A DNA stretch of 64,000 nucleotides from Microbacterium sp. SORGH_AS_0862 (GCF_030818795.1 NZ_JAUTAY010000001.1:434001-498000), one strand, 5' to 3'. Shown: positions 1 to 9,206, numbered from the stretch's first letter. The notes: generated by a model from the letters alone, not told the origin. A program made the numbers and translations.

Positions 1-1
1 C

Positions 2-427
2 CCGGAGACCGCGCTGGAGCATGTGTGGGGCTACACGGTCGTCAACGACGTCACGGCGCGCGACATCCAGTTCTCCGAGGCGCAGTGGTCGCGCTGCAAG
101 TCGTTCGACGGCTTCACCCCGACCGGTCCTTTCGTGGTCACGGCCGACGAGGTGCCCGACCCTCAGGACCTCCACATCTGGACGGTCGTCGACGGCCACA
201 CCGTGCAGGATGCCTCGACCGGGCAGATGATCCGCCCCGTGTCGGCTCTCGTGTCCCACCTCTCCCAGTCGGTGACGCTGTTGCCGGGCACACTCATCTC
301 GACGGGCAGCCCGGGCGGCGCCGGCTACTCCCGCGATCCGCAGATCTTCCTGCGCGACCGCTCGACGGTGACGGTCGGCATCGACGGCATCGGCGCACTC
401 ACGACGCACTGCCGCATCCTCGACTGA
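2..427 (+). CDS. Fumarylacetoacetate hydrolase family protein (5' end missing)
   Basis: The reading frame is open from base 2, so the start lies outside the window and only about 141 C-terminal residues are present. The visible part carries the FAH-fold core: VNDVTARD near the start, a KSFDGFTPTGPF segment, and a late ISTGSPGG turn. Family members are Mg-dependent hydrolases or isomerases of 2-keto-diacids or acylpyruvates in aromatic and sugar-acid catabolism. The exact substrate cannot be read from this fragment. It converges on the membrane-protein gene that follows, with a strong hairpin between them. Confidence 0.85.
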   Translation, partial: PETALEHVWGYTVVNDVTARDIQFSEAQWSRCKSFDGFTPTGPFVVTADEVPDPQDLHIWTVVDGHTVQDASTGQMIRPVSALVSHLSQSVTLLPGTLISTGSPGGAGYSRDPQIFLRDRSTVTVGIDGIGALTTHCRILD

Positions 428-467
428 ACGACGATGGCCCCCACCGGCAGGTGGGGGCCATCGTCGT
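428..467. terminator. Bidirectional intrinsic terminator
   Basis: A perfect 18-bp inverted repeat (428-445 and 450-467) encloses a four-base GGCA loop. It begins one base after the stop of the FAH-family gene and ends 11 bases before the stop of the convergent membrane-protein gene. Position and symmetry fit a terminator shared by both genes. There is no long T tract, as is common in high-GC actinobacteria. Confidence 0.8.
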
Positions 468-478
468 CGCACATCGAC

Positions 479-940
479 TCAGCGGGAGGGGCAGGACTGC
501 GTCACCCCGTTGATCTGGTACGAGCCGTTGGGATTCTCCAAGCAGTACCGCATCGCCTGGTCGAAGACGCTCACGAAGCTCACGATGAGGATGATCCCCA
601 CGATGATCCCGATCACCATGAGCACGGAGCTGACGATGATGGCCCAGACCGCGGGAAGGTTGCGCACGCCGGCCTTGCGGCTCTGCACGAGCGCGACGAT
701 GCCGAGGATGAGGCCGATCAGCTGCGCGAAGAACGCCACGATGAGCGCCACGATGCCGAGCGTCTTGCCCGGCACCGGTGCGCCGGGGGTCGGCTGGCCG
801 GGAACCTGGCCGGGCACGGGACCGGCGGCGGGCGGCGCCGCCTCGTAGGCCGGGGGCGCCGTCGGATACGCCGGCGGCGCGGCGGGGTAGGCCGGCGGGA
901 CCGGCGGGGTGTTCTCGGGCGATCCGGTCGGGTCGGTCAT
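479..940 (-). CDS. Pro-rich DUF4190-like membrane protein
   Basis: A 153-residue protein. The first about 58 residues are a Pro/Ala/Tyr-rich cytoplasmic tail with repeated APPAY-type units. Two hydrophobic segments follow (about residues 60-85 and 98-125), then a short C-terminal tail containing two cysteines. This matches the DUF4190 layout common in actinobacteria: a disordered Pro-rich N terminus before a two-helix membrane domain. The function of the family is unknown. The gene stands alone, with aspA upstream in the same direction. Confidence 0.7.
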   Translation of the reverse strand: MTDPTGSPENTPPVPPAYPAAPPAYPTAPPAYEAAPPAAGPVPGQVPGQPTPGAPVPGKTLGIVALIVAFFAQLIGLILGIVALVQSRKAGVRNLPAVWAIIVSSVLMVIGIIVGIILIVSFVSVFDQAMRYCLENPNGSYQINGVTQSCPSR

Positions 941-1017
941 GATTCCTCCTGATTCGGCGCGGGCACGGTGCGCGCTCCGACGTTATCGGCTGCGTCACGC
1001 GGCCGCACGGACGACAC

Positions 1018-2481
1018 TCAGTCCTGGGTCGGAGTGAGGCTCGTATCGATGATAGGGATGGCGGCCGTGATGGCCTCGAGCCCCGACAGTCGAGCGGGTG
1101 ACAGCTGCTTGAGCACCTCGTCGCGCGGCATGAGGCCGGCCTCGACCACGAGATCGGCGACGTTGCGGCCGGTGAGCAGCGCCGTCTTCGCGAGCGCCGC
1201 CGCGGCCGCGTATCCGATGAAGGGCGTCAGAGCGGTGATCGCACCCACCGAGGAGCCGACCATGGCGCCCAGGCGGTCGTGATTGGCGGTGATGCCCTCG
1301 ACGCAGTTCACCCGCAGCGTCCACATCGCCTGCCGCATCCAGGTGATCGACTGGAAGATCGAGTGCGCGATCACCGGCTCGAAGGCGTTCAGCTGCAGCT
1401 GGCCGCCCTCGACCGCCATCGTGACCGTCATGTCCGCTCCGACGACGGCGAACGCCACCTGGTTCACGACCTCGGGGATGACGGGGTTGACCTTGCCGGG
1501 CATGATGCTGGAGCCCGCCTGACGTGCGGGCAGGTTGATCTCACCCAGGCCCGCCTGCGGACCGCTGGAGAGCAGCCGCAGGTCGTTGCAGATCTTGGAG
1601 AGCTTGATCGCGTTGCGCTTGAGCGAGGACGAGAACGACATGAACGAGCCTGTGTCGCTCGTGGACTCGACGAGGTCGTCGGCCGTCGCAAGGTCCAGTC
1701 CGGTGATCTCGCGCAGGTGGCGGAGCACGGCGGGGGCGTAGTCCGGATGCGTCGTGATGCCCGTGCCGATGGCGGTGGCACCCATGTTGACCTCGTGCAG
1801 CAGCCAGGCGTTCTCCCGCAACCGGTGCAGGTCCTCCCCCAGCGTCGTGGCAAAGCCGTGGAACTCCTGCCCGAGTGTCATCGGCACCGCATCCTGCAAC
1901 TGCGTGCGGCCGACCTTGAGCACGTCGTGGAACTCACGCGCCTTGTCGAGGAACGCCTCGCGCAGCAGGTCGAGCTCGACGAGGAGGCTCTGCAGGGTGA
2001 GCGAGAGTCCGACCTTGATGGCGGTCGGGTACACGTCGTTCGTCGACTGGCTGCGGTTCGTGTGATCGATCGGCGAGAGGAACGCGTAGTCGCCCTTCTG
2101 TCGACCCGCGAGCTCGAGCGCCACGTTGGTGATGACCTCGTTCGCATTCATGTTGGTCGAGGTGCCGGCGCCGCCCTGGATGACACCGACCACGAACTGG
2201 TCGTGGTGCCGGCCCGAGATGACCTCCTGCGCGGCTCGATCGATGAGCGACGCGCGTTCCGCGTCGAGCACCCCGATCTCCCGGTTCGCTCGGGCAGAGG
2301 CCTGCTTGACCATCGCGAGCGCCACCACGAGGTCGGGGTAGACGGAGATCGGGCGTTTGGAGATGTCGAAGTTCTCGAGGGCCCGGGCCGTGTGGATGCC
2401 CCAGTAGGCATCGGCGGGGATCTCGAGGCTCCCGAGGGAGTCGGTCTCGGTGCGGGTACGCGTCGTTGCGTGCTCTGGCAT
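1018..2481 (-). CDS. aspA: Aspartate ammonia-lyase
   Basis: A 487-residue cytoplasmic enzyme that reversibly deaminates L-aspartate to fumarate and ammonia. It belongs to the aspartase/fumarase superfamily. The N-terminal GTSTNMNANEV segment, TNDVYPTA, and the flexible catalytic SS loop with GSSIMPGKVNP at about residue 323 are all visible. The sequence after the loop (GGQLQLNAFEP) favours aspartase over fumarase. The ATG at 2481 was chosen because an AAGGA lies upstream and the homology begins just after it; a longer open frame upstream is not supported. Length is typical of the family (about 470-490). Confidence 0.93.
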   Translation of the reverse strand: MPEHATTRTRTETDSLGSLEIPADAYWGIHTARALENFDISKRPISVYPDLVVALAMVKQASARANREIGVLDAERASLIDRAAQEVISGRHHDQFVVGVIQGGAGTSTNMNANEVITNVALELAGRQKGDYAFLSPIDHTNRSQSTNDVYPTAIKVGLSLTLQSLLVELDLLREAFLDKAREFHDVLKVGRTQLQDAVPMTLGQEFHGFATTLGEDLHRLRENAWLLHEVNMGATAIGTGITTHPDYAPAVLRHLREITGLDLATADDLVESTSDTGSFMSFSSSLKRNAIKLSKICNDLRLLSSGPQAGLGEINLPARQAGSSIMPGKVNPVIPEVVNQVAFAVVGADMTVTMAVEGGQLQLNAFEPVIAHSIFQSITWMRQAMWTLRVNCVEGITANHDRLGAMVGSSVGAITALTPFIGYAAAAALAKTALLTGRNVADLVVEAGLMPRDEVLKQLSPARLSGLEAITAAIPIIDTSLTPTQD

Positions 2482-2596
2482 GCGTTGTCCTTGTGGGTCG
2501 TCGGCCGGTTGCGTGACCGAGCCTAATCGCCGTGCTCCCGCGTGCCACCGGACACGGCGTACACCCCGGACCCGGTACCCTCCCGGGCGGCGAGCG

Positions 2597-3514
2597 TCAG
2601 CGGGGACGCTTGCGCGAGAAGGCGTCCAGCCTCTCCGAGGGCGTGAGAGCGGCCATCTCCGCGACCCACTCCGGCGTGAAGAAGTCCGCCGTCTCGGCGT
2701 CGACCACCGGGACGACGGCGTGCGTGACGGTGTCGTCGTAGACGTGCACGAGGTGGAACGACTGCCCCGCATCCATTCCGTTGACCTCGTCCGCGGGGCG
2801 GGCGAGATCCATCGTGTAGCACGTCGCAGCGGCCACGCTCACGGGTACCCCGGCGAAGGTCCCGGAGGTCGAGTGGTGGAGGTGCCCGGCGAGGATGCCG
2901 CGCACATCGCTGTCGCGGACGACGTCGGCCAGCCGGTGCTGCTCACGCAGCTCGAGGATGTCGAAGAACGGGATGTGGCTGGGCAGCGGCGGGTGATGCA
3001 GAGCCAGCAGCGTCCCCAGCGGCGCGGGCGTTGCCAGCACCTCGGCCAGCCAGGCCAACTGCGCATCGTCGATCTCGCCGTGGTGCCAGCCCGGCACGGT
3101 GGAATCGAGCACGATCAGACGCAGGCCGTCGAGGTCGTGGACGGCGGTGATGGGCTCGTCGCTCGCCGCACCGCCCAGCAGTTCGGTGCGCAGCGGCGCG
3201 CGTTCGTCGTGGTTGCCCGCGACCCAGACCAGCGGCGCACCCCACCGTCCGGCCGCGGGTTCGAGCACCTCGCGCAGCGCACGGTAGGCCTCGGGCTCGC
3301 CCAGGTCCGTGAGATCGCCCGTGCAGACGACCGCGTCGGGGCGGATGCGGGTGCGATCGATCGCGGCGACGGTTCGCCGAAGGTTGGCCAGCGTGTCGTA
3401 GCGCCCGCCCAGCGCCGCGTTGCCGGCGAGGAAGTGCGTGTCGCTCAGGTGGACGATCGTACGCAGAGCAGGCGGATGCTGCCCGAACTGCACGGCGGCG
3501 GGTGCGGCACTCAT
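2597..3514 (-). CDS. Calcineurin-like metallophosphoesterase (CpdA/Icc type)
   Basis: 305 residues with the metal-binding motifs of the family in order: LSDTHF near residue 24, GDLTD, GNHDER, LHHPP and GHLHHS. This arrangement, with the AGHLHHSTSG block, resembles class III cyclic nucleotide phosphodiesterases (CpdA/Icc), which hydrolyse 3',5'-cAMP with two metal ions. Other small phosphodiesters cannot be excluded. No signal peptide is seen, so it should be cytoplasmic. It lies between aspA and a small membrane protein, with no obvious operon partner. Confidence 0.85.
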   Translation of the reverse strand: MSAAPAAVQFGQHPPALRTIVHLSDTHFLAGNAALGGRYDTLANLRRTVAAIDRTRIRPDAVVCTGDLTDLGEPEAYRALREVLEPAAGRWGAPLVWVAGNHDERAPLRTELLGGAASDEPITAVHDLDGLRLIVLDSTVPGWHHGEIDDAQLAWLAEVLATPAPLGTLLALHHPPLPSHIPFFDILELREQHRLADVVRDSDVRGILAGHLHHSTSGTFAGVPVSVAAATCYTMDLARPADEVNGMDAGQSFHLVHVYDDTVTHAVVPVVDAETADFFTPEWVAEMAALTPSERLDAFSRKRPR

Positions 3515-3548
3515 ACCGCCACCCTACGGCCGGCCGCCGACGCAGCGA

Positions 3549-3884
3549 TCAGTGGCCGATGACGATGAGCAGAAGTCCCGACAGCACCGCCAGCGCGCAG
3601 AAACCGAAGGCGGCGCACGCGACGGCGAAAGCCAGCCGCTTCTGCGCGTCGGTCAGCGGCGAGCGCTTGGCCGCCTTCGCCGCGGCCTTCTCGGCCTTGG
3701 CGCGCTGCTTGTCTGTCATGACGGTGATCGCGTCGGTGAACTCCGCCGGCGCCACCACCGGTGCACGTCCGGCACGCACCAGCATCCGGAGTCCGAGCGC
3801 GTAGCTTCCCACCACGGCGACGGCCGCGATGAGGGCGGCGAAGAAGACCTGCACGAAGGCGAGCCAATCGATCTGGACGTCCAT
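3549..3884 (-). CDS. Small membrane protein translationally coupled to pit
   Basis: 111 residues with a hydrophobic helix at about 10-35, a charged Lys/Ala-rich middle with heptad-like KAEKAAAKAAK, and a second helix at about 84-109. I do not recognise a named family. Its ATG overlaps the TGA of the phosphate transporter gene (ATGA at 3881-3884), so the two are probably translated together. An accessory role in phosphate transport or its control is an inference from this coupling alone. Confidence 0.75.
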   Translation of the reverse strand: MDVQIDWLAFVQVFFAALIAAVAVVGSYALGLRMLVRAGRAPVVAPAEFTDAITVMTDKQRAKAEKAAAKAAKRSPLTDAQKRLAFAVACAAFGFCALAVLSGLLLIVIGH

Positions 3885-5110
3885 CAGCGCTGTCCCTTCT
3901 CCTGACGGGCCCGCTCTCGCTCCAGGCGACGCTGACGACGCGTGGGCGGCGGGTTGCGCTTGACCTTGACGGCGCGACCGGAGTCGGCGACCTCGCTCAT
4001 GGCGTTGGCGGCGGTGACCTCGTCGCGGCGCGAACGCAGGAAGAGCAGGAGCACGATGATCACGGCGAGGACCGCGTCGATCGCGATGCCCCACGGACCG
4101 AGCCAGGCGACGATGAGGGCCGCTGCCGCGCCGACGATGCCGGCGGCCGGAAGCGTGAGCAGCCATCCGATCGTGATCCGACCGACCGTCCGCCAGCGCA
4201 CCTTCGCGCCGCGGCGACCGAGCCCCGACCCGATGACCGAGCCGGACGCCACCTGAGTGGTCGACAGGGCGAAGCCGAGGGCGCTGGAGGCGAGGATCGT
4301 GGCGGCGGTGGAGCTCTCCGCGGAGAATCCCTGGGCCGGCTTCACGTCGGTGAGCCCCTTGCCGAGCGTGCGGATGATGCGCCAGCCGCCCATGTACGTG
4401 CCGAGGGCGATCGTGAAGGCGCAGGCGAAGATGACCCAGAGCTGGGGATCGGCGTGGGCCGAGTCCTGCCAGCCGGCCATGATCAGCGCCAGGGTGATGA
4501 CACCCATCGTCTTCTGCGCGTCGTTGGTGCCGTGGGCGAGGGCGACGAGGGAGGAGGAGAAGATCTGCCCCCAGCGGAAGCCGTCGCGGCCGTCCGGCTT
4601 GCCGTCGTAGCGACGGGTCACGGCGTAGGCGAGCTTGGTCGCGGCGAAGGCGATCACACCCGCGGTCACCGGGGCGATCAGGGCCGGGAGGATGACCTTG
4701 CTGAGCACGACGCCGAAGTCGATCGCATAGGCGCCGATACCCACGAGGGTCGCACCGATGAGACCGCCGAACAGCGCGTGCGACGAGCTCGAGGGAAGAC
4801 CCAGCAACCACGTCAGCATGTTCCAGGTGATGGCTCCGATGAGCCCGGCGAAGATCAGCGGGAGGAAGGCTCCGGGTGAGATCTGATCCTCTCGCACGAT
4901 GCCGTGCGAGATGGTCTTGGAGACCTCGGTCGACAGGAACGCACCGACGAGGTTGAGTCCCGCCGCGAGCAGCACGGCGACCTTCGGCTTCAGGGCACCC
5001 GTCGCGATGGGCGTGGCCATCGCGTTGGCGGTGTCGTGGAATCCGTTGGTGAAGTCGAAGAAGAGCGCGAGTCCGATGATCAGGACGACGATCAGTGCTG
5101 CGGTTTCCAC
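3884..5110 (-). CDS. pit: PiT-family inorganic phosphate transporter
   Basis: 408 residues with about ten membrane helices, importing metal-phosphate in symport with H+. Both inverted PiT signature repeats are present: GFHDTANAMATPIATG near the N terminus and ALAHGTNDAQKTMG in the second half. LPSSSSHAL is also characteristic. The C-terminal tail is highly basic (RRQRRLERERARQE). A GTG at 5110 is taken as the start because the first transmembrane helix begins right after it. No clear Shine-Dalgarno is seen, so the exact start is uncertain. Downstream is the coupled small membrane protein, and PHO-box-like repeats lie upstream. Confidence 0.92.
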   Translation of the reverse strand: METAALIVVLIIGLALFFDFTNGFHDTANAMATPIATGALKPKVAVLLAAGLNLVGAFLSTEVSKTISHGIVREDQISPGAFLPLIFAGLIGAITWNMLTWLLGLPSSSSHALFGGLIGATLVGIGAYAIDFGVVLSKVILPALIAPVTAGVIAFAATKLAYAVTRRYDGKPDGRDGFRWGQIFSSSLVALAHGTNDAQKTMGVITLALIMAGWQDSAHADPQLWVIFACAFTIALGTYMGGWRIIRTLGKGLTDVKPAQGFSAESSTAATILASSALGFALSTTQVASGSVIGSGLGRRGAKVRWRTVGRITIGWLLTLPAAGIVGAAAALIVAWLGPWGIAIDAVLAVIIVLLLFLRSRRDEVTAANAMSEVADSGRAVKVKRNPPPTRRQRRLERERARQEKGQR

Positions 5111-5172
5111 CGTTCGCTTTCGGGGAGAGGGAGAAGGAGGGAGAGCCGAGCGAACGGCGGCGCGAACGAACA

Positions 5173-5201
5173 GTTCACCGTGAAGTCGGCATTCGTTAAC
5201 C
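5173..5201. promoter_or_regulatory. PHO-box-like direct repeats upstream of pit
   Basis: GTTCACC (5173-5179) and GTTAACC (5195-5201) are exactly 22 bp apart, two 11-bp periods, with a degenerate unit between them. A further GTTCACC lies at 5264-5270. Streptomyces PhoP binds 11-bp direct repeats with a GTTCACC core, and phosphate transport is a known target. The site falls just downstream of the predicted pit promoter. PhoP binding here is an inference. Confidence 0.45.
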
Positions 5202-5214
5202 CGACCACACGGAA

Positions 5215-5242
5215 TCCTTACATCGCCCGCCCTCTCGGTCAA
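5215..5242 (-). promoter_or_regulatory. Predicted pit promoter
   Basis: On the minus strand TTGACC (5242-5237) is separated by 16 bp from TAAGGA (5220-5215), a fair sigma-70-type promoter pointing at pit. The implied transcript start is about 100 bases before the GTG. The call rests on consensus matching only. Confidence 0.4.
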
Positions 5243-5309
5243 CTCAGTGCGCCGGGCGTAACCGTTCACCCGCGCCGATGCGTTCCGCCCGATCGTCGTG
5301 GGCGCACCC

Positions 5310-6434
5310 TCAGGGCGTGGCGACGGCCTCCCATGAGGCGGAGAGCGCCGACGCGCGCACCGCGTCGACGATGTCGGCGGCACGTGCGCCGTCGTCGAAC
5401 GTGGGAAGGCCGTCCGGAGCCTCCCCCCGCACGGCGGCGTGGGTGTCTGCGACGAACGTCGCGAAAGCATCGCCCCATCCCTGCGCGTGCCCTGCGGGAA
5501 ACGCGTTCAGACGGGCCTGTGCCGGCGAGGGCTGTGCCTCGGCGCGCCGCAGGATGCTCGCCCCGTTCGTCGTGCCGAACCACACCGTCTCGGGCGTCTC
5601 CTGGTCGAACACGGCGCTGGCAGAGGTGCCGTCGATCTCGAACCACAGCCGGTTCTTGCGTCCCGCGGACACCTGCGACACCACCACGCTGGCGGGAACA
5701 CCCGAGCGCGTGCGCAACGCGACGATCGCCGCGTCCTCGGTCTCGACCGGGGCGTTCGGCCGTTCGGCCGTCCCCGCGCCACCGAAGGCGTGATCGCTGC
5801 CGACGGGACGCTCGGGGTGCGCGAGCGCGAACTGGGCGGACGCGGCGTCGAAGCGTTCCCCGCTGACGAACTCGACCAGATCGCACCAGTGCGAACCGAT
5901 GTCCGCGAAGGCGCGCGAGCTGCCGCCGAGCGCGGGGTCGACGCGCCAGTTCGCTGTGCGCGCGTCGAGCATCCAGTCCTGCAGATAGGTGCCGTGCATC
6001 AGCAGGACTCGTCCCAACGCGCCCTGCGCCACACGGGAGCGGATCTCGCGCACGAGCGGGTGGTAGCGGTACACGAAGGGAACCGTCGCGACGACCCCCG
6101 CCCGTCGGGCGAGTTCTGCCAACTCATGCGCTTCGGCGCCGTCGAGCCCCAACGGCTTCTCGCACACCACCGCGACGCCGGCCGCCAGAAGCGCCCGCAC
6201 GTAGGGCGCATGGGTCGCGTTGGGGGTGCACACGTGCACGATGTCCGGGCTGTCGGCCAGCAGCTCCTCGAGATCGGGATAGCCTCGACCGCCCCATTGC
6301 TCCGCGGCCTGCGCGCCCCGCTCCGGGCGGGAGCCGAGCACACCCGTGAGCCGCCCCCCGACCGTGCGGACCGCGCGCGCATGGACCTCCGCGATCATGC
6401 CGGTCCCGATGATCGCGACGCGCAGTGCGCTCAC
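5310..6434 (-). CDS. Gfo/Idh/MocA family oxidoreductase
   Basis: 374 residues. The N terminus has an NAD(P)-binding Rossmann fold (VAIIGTGMIAEVHA at about residues 5-18), followed by the family hallmark EKP (VVCEKPLG, about residue 96). A C-terminal substrate domain carries GGSSRAFADIGSHWCDL, which contains the usual catalytic D...H pair. Members oxidise or reduce sugars, inositols and keto-sugars. The GTG start at 6434 overlaps the stop of the upstream isomerase gene (GTGA), so the two are coupled. In this locus it probably acts on the product of the pyranose-oxidase-like enzyme or of the TIM-barrel enzyme. Confidence 0.88.
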   Translation of the reverse strand: MSALRVAIIGTGMIAEVHARAVRTVGGRLTGVLGSRPERGAQAAEQWGGRGYPDLEELLADSPDIVHVCTPNATHAPYVRALLAAGVAVVCEKPLGLDGAEAHELAELARRAGVVATVPFVYRYHPLVREIRSRVAQGALGRVLLMHGTYLQDWMLDARTANWRVDPALGGSSRAFADIGSHWCDLVEFVSGERFDAASAQFALAHPERPVGSDHAFGGAGTAERPNAPVETEDAAIVALRTRSGVPASVVVSQVSAGRKNRLWFEIDGTSASAVFDQETPETVWFGTTNGASILRRAEAQPSPAQARLNAFPAGHAQGWGDAFATFVADTHAAVRGEAPDGLPTFDDGARAADIVDAVRASALSASWEAVATP

Positions 6435-7381
6435 GCGGCGAAGGTCTGCTCGACCCACCCGCGACTGCGACGAGCGCTCGCATCCGGATCGCCGTGCAAC
6501 TGGTCGACCTCGATGACCAGCCAGCCGTCGAAGTCGTCCCGCAGCTGCGCCAGCACCCCGGCGATGTCGATGTCGCCACTGCCGGGCTCGAGGAAGAACG
6601 GCTGCGAGGCCACGCGTTCGTACGGGCCCGGGTTCGCTCGACTCTCGGCGAGGAGGGCTGTGGAGTGGTCCTTGATGTGCAGGTCGATCACGCGGTCACG
6701 GTGACGCGCGACCATCGCCACCGGATCGATGCCCGCCCACGCCAGGTGCCCCAGATCGAACGATGCACCGAGCACCTGCGGGTCGACCTCGGCGAGCACG
6801 GTCTCGATCTCCTCCTCGGTCTCGACCCAGGTGCCCACGTGGTTGTGCAGCCCCGCCCGGACACCCTCCGCGCGCAGGATGCGGCCCGCCTCGGCGAGCA
6901 TGTCGGCCTGCCGCAGCAGCCGGTCGCGGTCGGCGAGGTATCCGACAGCCGCGCGCTCGGACCAGCGCGGCAGCCGGTAGTCGACCATCGGGGCGAGGAA
7001 GACCGTGTCCAGGCCGAAGTAGAGCGATTCCTCCGCCTTGCGCCGCACCGGATTGAACCAGCGCGCCCACTCGGCGCTGCCGGGAGCGATCTCCAGCCCC
7101 TCGTCCTCGGGCAGCCCGATGGAGGCGTAACCCGGCGCGACACGCAGGCCCGCGCGTTCGATCATCGCCGCATAGCTCTGGAGGGTCTGGGTGTCCAGGA
7201 CCTCCATCATCGTGGCGTCGAACCCGGATTCCGCCACGGCGGCGAGCACCTCGGGGTAGTCGGCCACGAACGACGGCTCTCCGTATCGCCATCGCCCCGT
7301 GCTTCCGGGGACGGCGGGATCGGGCGGCAGGTTGGTCCACTGGATGGGGTTGAGGGCGACCTGTGAGCGACGGATCGTCAT
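6431..7381 (-). CDS. Sugar phosphate isomerase/epimerase (TIM barrel)
   Basis: 316 residues of the AP-endonuclease-2/xylose-isomerase-like TIM-barrel family, which includes inosose dehydratase and keto-sugar epimerases. Metal-ligand segments are visible: MMEVLDT, HNHVGTWVET, ASFDLGHLAWAG, DLHIKD and VIEVDQLHGD. They supply the Glu/His/Asp set of this superfamily. The gene is in the sugar operon, 31 bases after the permease gene, and its stop overlaps the next start. Related enzymes act with Gfo/Idh/MocA partners on 3-keto-glycosides, including C-glycoside deglycosidation. The substrate here is inferred, not read. Confidence 0.83.
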   Translation of the reverse strand: MTIRRSQVALNPIQWTNLPPDPAVPGSTGRWRYGEPSFVADYPEVLAAVAESGFDATMMEVLDTQTLQSYAAMIERAGLRVAPGYASIGLPEDEGLEIAPGSAEWARWFNPVRRKAEESLYFGLDTVFLAPMVDYRLPRWSERAAVGYLADRDRLLRQADMLAEAGRILRAEGVRAGLHNHVGTWVETEEEIETVLAEVDPQVLGASFDLGHLAWAGIDPVAMVARHRDRVIDLHIKDHSTALLAESRANPGPYERVASQPFFLEPGSGDIDIAGVLAQLRDDFDGWLVIEVDQLHGDPDASARRSRGWVEQTFAA

Positions 7382-7412
7382 GCGAGGACCTTTCGAAGCG
7401 GGGAGCGCGGAC

Positions 7413-8237
7413 TCATTTGAGACCGGTGGCGGCGATGCCCTGCACGAAGTACTTCTGCAGGAACAGGAACAGGATCAGGACGGGAAGCAGCACCACGACC
7501 GCACCCGCCAGGAGCACGCCGAACTCGGTCGTCCGATTGGCCTGGGCGGCGACGGCGAGCCCGACGGGCAGGGTGTAGGCGCTCTGCGACTGCGCCATGA
7601 CCAGGGGCCAGATGAAGGCGTTCCACGAGGCGAGGAACGTGAGCACGCTCACCGTCGCGAGCGCCGGTGCGAGCAGCGGGAGGAAGATCTGCCCGAAGAT
7701 GCGCAGCTCACCCGCCCCGTCGAGCCGGGCCGCCTCCATGAGGTCCTCCGGGATCGAGTGGGCGAACTGGCGGACCACGAACACGGCGATCGGCAGGACG
7801 AGCATGGGAAGCGCGATTCCGAACAGGGTGTCGACGAGCCCGAGCTGGACGGCGACCATGAACTGCGGCACGAAGATCGCGACGATCGGAACCATCATGG
7901 TGGCCAGCACCAGCGCGAAGACGAACCCACGACCGCGGAAGTGCAGCTTCGTGAGCGTGTATCCGGCGAGCGAGCTGAACACGAGGTTGCCTGCGACGAC
8001 GAGCGCGGACACGATGACACCGTTCAGGAAGTACTGGCCGAAGCCGCGCTCGAAGAGGGTGGCGAAGTTGGCGAGGTTGCCGAAGGATTCCGGGAGCCAC
8101 GCGCCGGGGTTGGCGGTGAACTCCCCCTGCGTCTTGAACGCGCCGAAGAACACCAGGACGAACGGGATCAGCATCGCGACGCACACGACGGTGATCAGCA
8201 GGTAGAGCAGCGCGCTGCCCAGTCGGGAGGTACGCAT
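7413..8237 (-). CDS. Carbohydrate ABC transporter permease (MalG type)
   Basis: 274 residues with six predicted membrane helices and the EAA loop that contacts the ATPase (EDLMEAARLDGAG..IFGQIFLPLLAP, about residues 178-207). This is the MalG/CUT1 pattern. The ATG at 8237 overlaps the stop of the preceding permease (ATGA). No ATPase gene is in the cluster. Actinobacterial CUT1 importers often share a single MsiK-like ATPase encoded elsewhere. Confidence 0.92.
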   Translation of the reverse strand: MRTSRLGSALLYLLITVVCVAMLIPFVLVFFGAFKTQGEFTANPGAWLPESFGNLANFATLFERGFGQYFLNGVIVSALVVAGNLVFSSLAGYTLTKLHFRGRGFVFALVLATMMVPIVAIFVPQFMVAVQLGLVDTLFGIALPMLVLPIAVFVVRQFAHSIPEDLMEAARLDGAGELRIFGQIFLPLLAPALATVSVLTFLASWNAFIWPLVMAQSQSAYTLPVGLAVAAQANRTTEFGVLLAGAVVVLLPVLILFLFLQKYFVQGIAATGLK

Positions 8238-9193
8238 CAGTGTTTGGGCCTCAGCATCCGGAACTGCACGACACTCACCACGGCCACCAACAGGATCAGC
8301 ACGAAGGAGCCCGCCATGGAGGCGGCGATGTTCCCGTAGCCGAACTGCTGATAGACCCAGAGGGAGATCGATCTCGTCGAGTCCAAGGGGCCGCCGCCGG
8401 TGAGCAGGTAGGGCTCCTCGAAGATGTTCATGTACATGACGGTGATGAGCACCGTCACCAGCAGCGTCGTCGGACGCAGCAGCGGCAGGGTCATGTGCAC
8501 GATCCGCCGCCAGGGTCCTGCGCCGTCGATGGCAGCCGCCTCGTAAACCTCCTCCGGCACTGCCTGGAGTCCCGCGAGGAACAGCACCATCGCCGTCCCG
8601 ACGTTGCGCCAGACGGTGAGCAGGATCACCGAGGTGACACCCCACGCCGGGTCCCCGAGCCAGTTGGGTCCCGCGATGCCGATCGCGGCGAGCGCCTCGT
8701 TGACCGGCCCCTCGTAGGTGAGGGCGTATTTCCAGATCACGGATGCGGCGACGATGTTCGCGATGACCGGGAGGTAGATGGCCGCTCGGAAGACCGGGCG
8801 CAGACGCCGGATGCCGCTGCCCAGCAGGATCGCGAGGGCCAGCCCGATGCCGATCGTGAGCGGGACGCCGATCACGACGAAGAGGACCGTGTTGCCGATC
8901 GAGCGCAGGAAGTCCGGGTTGGCCAGCAGCGCGGTGAAGTTCTCGGTGCCCACGACCTCGACCTGGAGGGGGTCGCGGATGTCGCGCAGTCCGATGTCGG
9001 TGAAGCTGAACGCCAGCGCGAACAGCCCCGGAACGACCGTGAACAGGCCGACGACGATGAGCGTCGGCACCAGGAAGATCCAGGCGACGAGGCTCTGACG
9101 CGGCCGCGCGCCGCGACGGCCGTGCGACCGGGCGCCCCCCGCGGGGAGACGGCTCGTGCGCGTCTCCCCGCGGGTGAGTGTGGAACTCGTCAT
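8237..9193 (-). CDS. Carbohydrate ABC transporter permease (MalF type)
   Basis: 318 residues with a basic cytoplasmic N terminus of about 38 residues, six predicted helices and the EAA motif EVYEAAAIDGAGPWRRI followed by TLPLLRP. It is the CUT1 MalF/UgpA-type partner of the following permease, with which its stop overlaps. The binding-protein gene lies 13 bases upstream in the same operon. Confidence 0.92.
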   Translation of the reverse strand: MTSSTLTRGETRTSRLPAGGARSHGRRGARPRQSLVAWIFLVPTLIVVGLFTVVPGLFALAFSFTDIGLRDIRDPLQVEVVGTENFTALLANPDFLRSIGNTVLFVVIGVPLTIGIGLALAILLGSGIRRLRPVFRAAIYLPVIANIVAASVIWKYALTYEGPVNEALAAIGIAGPNWLGDPAWGVTSVILLTVWRNVGTAMVLFLAGLQAVPEEVYEAAAIDGAGPWRRIVHMTLPLLRPTTLLVTVLITVMYMNIFEEPYLLTGGGPLDSTRSISLWVYQQFGYGNIAASMAGSFVLILLVAVVSVVQFRMLRPKH

Positions 9194-9206
9194 CGTCGTC
9201 CGGCGC

